Shown here: positions 60,796 through 64,000 of the stretch, piece by piece
Numbering within the stretch: the stretch's first letter is position 1
How the letters are laid out: every line of letters starts with the position of its first letter
NCBI RefSeq assembly: GCF_008831265.1
Contig: NZ_VTTH01000001.1
Location: 930,001-994,000 of the forward strand
Source of the DNA: Lacisediminimonas profundi
GTDB taxonomy: Bacteria; Pseudomonadota; Gammaproteobacteria; Burkholderiales; Burkholderiaceae_D
DNA length: 64,000 bases
Reading direction: 5' to 3'
Position numbers and translations under genes: made by a program
The notes under the pieces: model-generated
Database searches by the model: none
Told to the model about the DNA's origin: nothing
What the model saw: the letters and a program-made list of their open reading frames with translations, nothing else

Positions 60796-61950
60796 TTATT
60801 CGGCAAAGTCGCGCACCATATTGCGTGCAATGACAATCTGCTGGATCTGGGTCGTTCCTTCATACAAGCGGAACAGGCGCACGTCGCGGTAAAAGCGTTC
60901 GATGCCGTATTCGGCCAGATAGCCGGCGCCGCCGAAAATCTGCACCGCGCGGTCCGCCACCCGGCCGCACATTTCGGATGCGAACATCTTGCAGCACGAG
61001 GCTTCGGTCGACACGTTGCGGCCCTCGTCGCGCTTGCGGGCGGCGTCGATCACCATGCAGCGCGCAGCATAGACTTCGGCTTGGCTGTCGGCCAGCAGCG
61101 CCTGCACCAGCTGGAAATCGGCAATCGACTTGCCGAACTGCTTGCGCTCGATCGAATAACGAAGCGCATCGCGCAGCATGCGTTCGGCGACGCCGACGCA
61201 AATCGCCGCGATGTGGATGCGGCCTTTTTCCAATACTTTCATCGCGGTCTTGAAGCCCTGGCCTTCCTTGTGGCCGATCAGCTGGCTGGCCGGCACCCGG
61301 CAGTTTTCGAAGATCACGTCGGCGGTATGGGCGCCGCGCTGGCCCATCTTCTTGTCGATCTTGCCGATCGAAATGCCAGGCGTGTTGCGTTCGACGATGA
61401 AAGCCGACACGCCGCCCGCACCCTTGTTGTTCGGATCGGTGCGCGCCATCAGCGTGAAAATCCCTGCGTGCGGCGAGTTGGTGATGTAGCGCTTGGTGCC
61501 GTTGACGACGTAGTGGTCGCCGTCGCGTATTGCGGTAGTGCGCAGCGACGCCGCGTCGGAGCCGGCCTCGGGCTCGGTCAGCGCGAACGAGGCGATCAGT
61601 TCGCCGGTCGCCAGCAGCGGCAGGTATTTGGCTTTCTGGTCCTCGGTGCCGTCCATCAGGATGCCTTGGGAGCCGATGCCGACCGTGGTGCCGAACAGCG
61701 AGCGGAAGCAGGGCGAGGTCTGTCCCATTTCCAGCATCACCATCACTTCTTCTTCCATCGTCAGGCCGAGTCCGCCGTACTCCTCCGGCACGGTCAGGCC
61801 GAACAGGCCGATCTGCTTCATTTCCCTGACGATGTCCTCGGGTATCACGTCGGTTTCGGCTACCAGCTCTTCAGCCGGCACCAGCCGCTCGCGCACGAAG
61901 CGGTTGAGCGAGGAGAGGAAGGCATCGAGCGTTTCGGGATCACGGATCAT
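60796..61950 (-). CDS. Acyl-CoA dehydrogenase
   Basis: A 384-aa FAD enzyme that forms an alpha-beta double bond in an acyl-CoA. The substrate/FAD motif ALTEPEAGSD and the catalytic Glu in LYEGTTQIQQ near the C-terminus are present, as is the GGAGYL-type FGGAGYLAEYG stretch. AAGAAG precedes the ATG. It lies 23 bp downstream of the thiolase-like gene. The chain length or branching of its substrate is not evident. Confidence 0.88.
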   Translation of the reverse strand: MIRDPETLDAFLSSLNRFVRERLVPAEELVAETDVIPEDIVREMKQIGLFGLTVPEEYGGLGLTMEEEVMVMLEMGQTSPCFRSLFGTTVGIGSQGILMDGTEDQKAKYLPLLATGELIASFALTEPEAGSDAASLRTTAIRDGDHYVVNGTKRYITNSPHAGIFTLMARTDPNNKGAGGVSAFIVERNTPGISIGKIDKKMGQRGAHTADVIFENCRVPASQLIGHKEGQGFKTAMKVLEKGRIHIAAICVGVAERMLRDALRYSIERKQFGKSIADFQLVQALLADSQAEVYAARCMVIDAARKRDEGRNVSTEASCCKMFASEMCGRVADRAVQIFGGAGYLAEYGIERFYRDVRLFRLYEGTTQIQQIVIARNMVRDFAE

Positions 61951-61973
61951 GGCTTCTTCTTTCGATCTTTGTT

Positions 61974-63146
61974 CTAGAGGACTTCTTCAGTGGCGAGGAT
62001 GGCGGTCGACTGGCTGGACAGCATGCCGCCGTTGCCATGGGCAACCGCCGTGCGCGCCCCCGCTATCTGCCGTTCTCCGCACTCCCCGCGCAACTGGCGC
62101 ACGGATTCAATGATGGTGAAAATGCCGTACATGCCCGGATGTACGCAGGACAGGCCGCCGCCATTGGTGTTGACCGGCAGGTGTCCGCCAGGCGCGATGC
62201 CGCCGTTCTGCACGAAGGCCGCGCCTTCACCCTTCTTGCAGAAGCCAAGGTCTTCCAGGAACAGCAGCGTGTTGATGGTGAAGGCGTCGTACAGTTGCAC
62301 CATGTCGATGTCGGACGGCGTCAGGCCGGCCATGGCAAATGCTTCGCGGCCGGATTCGGTCGCAGCGGTCACCGTCAGGTCGTGCATCGACGAAATCTGG
62401 CGATTCCACACCGCAGTCGCGTTGCCCAGCACGTACACCGGCTTCCTGGGCAGGTCGCGCGCCCGCTCGGCGCGCACCAGCACATAGGCGCCACCACCAT
62501 CGGTGACCAGGCAGCAGTCGCGCACCGAAAGCGGATCGCTGATCATGCGTGCATTCAGCACGTCGTCGATCGACAGCGGATCGCGCATGAAGGCTTCCGG
62601 ATTCATGCGCGCCCAGGCGCGCGCCGCCACCGCCACTTCGGCCAGGTCGCGCCGGGTGGTGCCGAACTGATGCATATGGCGCGACGCCGCCAGTGCATAG
62701 GCGGAAGGCGGCAGCATCGGTTCATACGGCGTTTCGTAAGGCTGGGGGTCGAGGTGGCGGCGGGCTGCGACCATCTCGCGCCGGCCGAATGCGGCCGTAC
62801 GCTGCGCGCTGCCGTAGCAGACCAGCACCGCATTGCACTGGCCGGACTGCAGCGCCAGCATCGCCGGCAACAGATGGGCGACGAAGCTGGAGCCGCCCAG
62901 CATGGTGCTGTCCAAAAAGCGAGGACGGATGCCGAGATATTCGACCACCGGCATGGACCACATGCTGGCGCTGGAACTGGCGGTGCACAAGCCGTCGATG
63001 TCGCTCATCTTCAGGCCGGCATCGGCCACTGCGGCGCGCGCCGAGCGCGCCAGGATTTCCATATCGGTGAAGCCATGTGCCTCGCCTTGGCCGAAGGTGG
63101 CGACGCCGACGATGGCGGCGCTGCCGCGCAATGATTGCAGGCTCAT
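61974..63146 (-). CDS. Thiolase-fold protein without the thiolase cysteines (Ltp2/SCP-x-like)
   Basis: A 390-aa protein of the thiolase superfamily, paired with a DUF35 OB-fold gene. The nucleophile region reads STMLGGSSFVAH (about residues 80-91), where true thiolases have Cys; the C-terminal CxG motif reads HGNGGM. The His of NTNGGGLSCVHPG is retained. This pattern fits lipid-transfer-protein/Ltp2-type enzymes, which cleave C-C bonds by retro-aldol reactions together with a DUF35 partner. The ATG at 63146 overlaps the partner's stop (ATGA). It likely cleaves a side-chain CoA intermediate. Confidence 0.8.
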   Translation of the reverse strand: MSLQSLRGSAAIVGVATFGQGEAHGFTDMEILARSARAAVADAGLKMSDIDGLCTASSSASMWSMPVVEYLGIRPRFLDSTMLGGSSFVAHLLPAMLALQSGQCNAVLVCYGSAQRTAAFGRREMVAARRHLDPQPYETPYEPMLPPSAYALAASRHMHQFGTTRRDLAEVAVAARAWARMNPEAFMRDPLSIDDVLNARMISDPLSVRDCCLVTDGGGAYVLVRAERARDLPRKPVYVLGNATAVWNRQISSMHDLTVTAATESGREAFAMAGLTPSDIDMVQLYDAFTINTLLFLEDLGFCKKGEGAAFVQNGGIAPGGHLPVNTNGGGLSCVHPGMYGIFTIIESVRQLRGECGERQIAGARTAVAHGNGGMLSSQSTAILATEEVL

Positions 63147-63544
63147 GCCTTTTCCCCTTCCAGTGCATCGAACACGACCAGGCCCTGTCCATTTTCGACT
63201 TTCACCCGGGCTTGCACGCGCTGGCCGATTTTCACGTCCGCCGGGGGCAGGTTGTCGACGCGGCTCATCAGGCGCACGCCTTCGTCCAGGTCCACCAGCG
63301 ACACGTTGTAGTCGCCGCCGGCATCGGGCTTGCGCCGTACGGTGGTCACCGCGTGCACGGTGCCCAGTCCGGACGGCGGCACCAGCGCCAGTTGGTCGCT
63401 GCCGCAATGCGGGCATAGCTCGCGCGGGAAATACACATGGCGGCTGCAGCCATTGCAGCGCTGGATCAGGAAGCGGCCATCGTCCAGCGCCGTCTGGTGC
63501 GCGGCCTGGATGCCGGTGGGTCTGGAAGTGTCAGTCTCGTTCAT
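63143..63544 (-). CDS. DUF35 OB-fold/zinc-ribbon protein
   Basis: A 133-aa protein with an N-terminal rubredoxin-like zinc ribbon (CNGC and CPHC pairs, 12 residues between them) followed by a small OB fold. Such proteins accompany thiolase-like enzymes and acyl-CoA hydratases or aldolases and are needed for their activity. The ATG at 63544 is chosen because upstream in-frame sequence is low-complexity and polar. It overlaps the thiolase-like start by four bases. Confidence 0.83.
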   Translation of the reverse strand: MNETDTSRPTGIQAAHQTALDDGRFLIQRCNGCSRHVYFPRELCPHCGSDQLALVPPSGLGTVHAVTTVRRKPDAGGDYNVSLVDLDEGVRLMSRVDNLPPADVKIGQRVQARVKVENGQGLVVFDALEGEKA

Positions 63545-63629
63545 GCTTGCCTTTGTCGGTTCCTGTTCTTGACCTGGCTGGTCTTTGATTGATTGATTTT
63601 TGCCTGCTTCCCTGCTTGCCGGAGCGCCA

Positions 63630-64000
63630 TCATCCAAGCTGCTCCGCGGCGGCGCAGGTCGCGCGCACCCTGGCGGCGTGTTCTTCCAGCAGGGGTTCCA
63701 TCCGGTAGTTGGGTCCGCCGACGGAAATCCCGTACCACTCCTTGTTGAACCGGAACGACCACGACACTGCGGCGAGGTCGTCGACGCTCTCGCGAAGGTT
63801 GGAATACCAGCCGCGCTCGCGCGAGAGTGCCAGGTCTGCCTCCAGCGCTTGTTCGTCGGTCAGGGTGAAATCGGTGAACCTGGCCCACTGGCAGTCGGCC
63901 AGCATCGCATGGCGCTCTTCGGGATCGAGCGCGCCGAGGATAGCCTTGGCCACCGCGTTGGCGTGGATAGGGCGGAACTCGCCGGCGCCGGCGGTGTAGC
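63630..64000 (-). CDS. IclR-family regulator, C-terminal part
   Basis: The last 123 codons of a regulator whose start lies beyond the window. The sequence entering at the edge, with FRPIHANAVAKAILGALDPEER, is the standard ligand-domain core of IclR proteins, and the end RATCAAAEQLG is family-like. It stops 85 bp upstream of the DUF35 gene in the same direction, so it is likely the regulator of this operon. Confidence 0.83.
   Translation of the reverse strand, partial: YTAGAGEFRPIHANAVAKAILGALDPEERHAMLADCQWARFTDFTLTDEQALEADLALSRERGWYSNLRESVDDLAAVSWSFRFNKEWYGISVGGPNYRMEPLLEEHAARVRATCAAAEQLG

Noticed and set aside
61974-63146. Ordinary acetyl-CoA acetyltransferase
   Set aside because: Neither the nucleophilic Cys nor the C-terminal CxG Cys is present, so that name would mislead.

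Overview
The window looks like a high-GC betaproteobacterial chromosome, most likely Burkholderiales and possibly Oxalobacteraceae. This is inferred from the tRNA and gltX sequences, the many orphan Bug/TctC binding proteins, and a structured intergenic element of a type I recall from that order. The edges carry core genes: the 3' end of gltX, one tRNA-Ala and two identical tRNA-Glu genes on the left, and a DAHP synthase with a metallophosphoesterase near 53 kb. Nearly everything else is catabolic. I see no integrase, transposase, phage gene or CRISPR array.

Layout. (1) 1.0-9.1 kb, + strand: LivKHMGF-type ABC importer, aldehyde dehydrogenase, SDR and zinc alcohol dehydrogenase, closed by a strong terminator. 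(2) 9.3-10.7 kb: a separate GabD-like dehydrogenase. (3) 11.1-20.6 kb, + strand: IclR regulator, two-subunit Rieske ring-hydroxylating oxygenase, TRAP transporter, acylating acetaldehyde dehydrogenase and 4-hydroxy-2-oxovalerate aldolase (DmpF/DmpG type), Rieske ferredoxin and an MFS transporter. (4) 20.6-24.9 kb, - strand: periplasmic binding protein, FAD hydroxylase, 58-aa protein and VanA-like Rieske oxygenase, with a divergent IclR gene. (5) 26.0-31.8 kb: naphthalene upper-pathway enzymes NahE, NahD and NahF with a NahR/NodD-type LysR gene. The ring dioxygenase, NahB and NahC are not present. (6) 32.4-36.7 kb: LysR, Hyi-like TIM barrel, phthalate-dioxygenase-like Rieske oxygenase and a Bug protein, flanked by two copies of a ~100-bp repeat. 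(7) 37.1-44.8 kb, - strand: second LivKHMGF importer, a CnbZ/RidA-like protein, an aldehyde dehydrogenase and a FAH-family enzyme. (8) 45.2-51.8 kb: LysR and MarR genes, then VOC protein, FAD hydroxylase, DUF2783-type small protein, metallo-beta-lactamase-fold protein and fumarylacetoacetase. (9) 51.8-52.7 kb: non-coding, with paired structured elements. (10) 54.7-64 kb: IclR, CaiB/BaiF CoA-transferase and Bug; then, on the - strand, an operon of DUF35 protein, thiolase-like protein, acyl-CoA dehydrogenase, Bug and acyl-CoA ligase, behind a partial IclR gene.

Working together, the modules suggest several uptake systems feeding oxygenases that hydroxylate or demethylate aromatic rings. Dehydrogenases, hydrolases and aldolases then carry ring-cleavage products toward pyruvate, acetyl-CoA and fumarate/acetoacetate. 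Most modules sit beside their own IclR, LysR or MarR regulator. Several pathways are incomplete here, so partner enzymes must be elsewhere or the substrates are unusual. The most unusual items are two small ORFs coupled to paralogous FAD hydroxylases, a metallo-beta-lactamase-fold protein missing second-site metal ligands, a thiolase-like protein without thiolase cysteines, and two families of non-coding repeats.
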